DNA from: Nitrosarchaeum sp. | Lineage (GTDB): Archaea > Thermoproteota > Nitrososphaeria > Nitrososphaerales > Nitrosopumilaceae | NCBI GenBank assembly: GCA_004297665.1 | Contig: SCUP01000144.1 | Coordinates: 1 to 6,406, forward strand | Length of the DNA stretch: 6,406 bases | Direction: 5' to 3' | Shown here: positions 5,633 to 6,406 of the stretch, piece by piece | How the letters are laid out: each line of letters starts with the position of its first letter | How positions within the stretch are numbered: position 1 is the first letter of the stretch | Position numbers and translations under genes: made by a program | The notes under the pieces: generated by a model | The model's input: the letters and a program-made list of their open reading frames with translations, nothing else | Databases searched by the model: none | Told to the model about the DNA's origin: nothing

Positions 5633-6406
5633 TTAAAGATTCAGTGCAAGTTTTAAGCCTTTGTACCTGTTTCTTATTGTGACTTCTGTTACTCCAGCTG
5701 CTTCTGCAACATCTCTTTGAGTTTTATTTTCACCATTTGTAACACATGCAACATACAGTGCAGCTGCTGCCAATCCCATTGGGTCTTTTCCTGCAGATAT
5801 TTTTTGCTCTTCTGCAGTTTGCAGTATTTTAGTGGCTGCTCTTTTTGTCTTTTCAGATAATCCTGCCTTACTTGCAATTCTTGATATACATTTTACAGGG
5901 TCTACTACTGGCATTTTCAAATTAAGTTCTCTTAATAATAATCTGTAACATCGTGCAATGTCTTTTCGCTTTATGTTACTTGCTTGTCCAATATCTTTTA
6001 GTGTTCTAGGAGTTTCTGTGTCTCTACATGCTGCATAAAGTGCAGATGCAATTAATGCCGAAATTGAACGTCCTCTTACAAGGCCTTTCTCCAATGCTTT
6101 ACGATAAATGTAAGCAGCTTTTTCAATAACTGCATCGCCTACTGCTAATTTGTCTTTTAGTCTATCTAACTCGCTAAATGCTTGTCTAAAGTTTCTATCC
6201 ACAGGCTCATGAACTTGACTTCTGCTGTCCCATGTTCTCAGTCTTTCAATAGTGCTTTTCATGGCAGAAGTAAGTGGTTTGCCTGTTGCATCTCTGTTTT
6301 GAGGATTGATTACAGTTGCCAATCCCATGTCATGCATTGCCAATGAAGTTGGTACTCCTGCCCTGCTCTTGTTTTCCCCTTCATTAGAAAATGATCTCCA
6401 CTCTGG
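5633..6406 (-). CDS. tfb: Transcription initiation factor TFB, N-terminus missing
   Basis: The frame is open to the right edge, giving 257 residues with a normal C-terminus; the N-terminal zinc ribbon (roughly 40 residues) is outside the window. The visible part begins with PEWRSF and continues through the B-reader/linker region to HDMGLATVI (25-33). Two cyclin-like repeats follow, at about 72-159 and 168-253, each with its core helix: GRSISALIASALYAACR and AGKDPMGLAAAALYVAC. The last helix-turn-helix (about 229-251, TQRDVAEAAGVTEVTIRNRY) is the part that reads the BRE element next to TATA boxes. TFB binds TBP on the promoter and recruits RNA polymerase. Ammonia-oxidising archaea commonly carry several TFB paralogues; this one cannot be assigned to a particular class without its neighbours and N-terminus. 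A TTG at 6343 gives an apparently complete shorter frame but is internal: the upstream in-frame sequence is clearly TFB. Confidence 0.94.
   Translation of the reverse strand, partial: PEWRSFSNEGENKSRAGVPTSLAMHDMGLATVINPQNRDATGKPLTSAMKSTIERLRTWDSRSQVHEPVDRNFRQAFSELDRLKDKLAVGDAVIEKAAYIYRKALEKGLVRGRSISALIASALYAACRDTETPRTLKDIGQASNIKRKDIARCYRLLLRELNLKMPVVDPVKCISRIASKAGLSEKTKRAATKILQTAEEQKISAGKDPMGLAAAALYVACVTNGENKTQRDVAEAAGVTEVTIRNRYKGLKLALNL

Noticed and set aside
6341..6343. TTG at 6343 as the start of TFB
   Set aside because: The frame stays open to the window edge and encodes recognisable TFB linker sequence (PEWRSF onward), so this is an internal codon.

Overview
The window is AT-rich, intron-free archaeal DNA. 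It looks like a marine ammonia-oxidising thaumarchaeon (Nitrososphaerota, Nitrosopumilus-like). The assignment rests on an archaeal TFB, an archaeal-type Sec61-beta/SecG, a SUI1/aIF1 with an N-terminal cysteine motif, a UPF0148 zinc protein and a DUF2070 membrane protein, on TATA-like boxes about 22-30 bp before start codons, and on an absence of Shine-Dalgarno sites. Several genes appear to be leaderless. The assignment is from memory of these families; no database was searched.

Layout. Positions 1-619 (minus) hold the N-terminal 206 codons of a secreted family-5 (peptide/nickel type) solute-binding protein, running off the left edge. A 99-bp divergent promoter region follows, then a plus-strand gene (719-1390) joining a winged-helix-like N-terminus to a PD-(D/E)XK nuclease-like domain. 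It converges, with an 11-bp gap, on a small helical protein of unknown function (1402-1713, minus). After a 190-bp spacer come three minus-strand genes, transcribed from right to left: a UPF0148/Sssca1-type zinc protein (4190-3858), Sec61-beta (3820-3650, only 56 residues) and a 579-residue DUF2070 membrane protein (3646-1907). Divergently, aIF1/SUI1 (4295-4603) is followed 7 bp later by a CPBP-family intramembrane protease (4611-5603, TTG start). That protease converges on a TFB gene (5633-6406, minus) cut off by the right edge before its zinc ribbon.

How the genes fit together. The core is information processing and membrane biogenesis: transcription initiation (TFB), translation initiation (aIF1) and the translocon (Sec61-beta), plus two membrane proteins with possible hydrolytic sites (CPBP, DUF2070). 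The tightest link is Sec61-beta to DUF2070, whose stop and start codons are 3 bp apart. I see no mobile element, CRISPR array, tRNA or rRNA, and no gene-free stretch over 300 bp. I do not see a clearly new multi-gene system. The most promising leads are the DUF2070 protein, with a histidine/aspartate-rich domain apparently on the cytosolic face, and the winged-helix/nuclease fusion.
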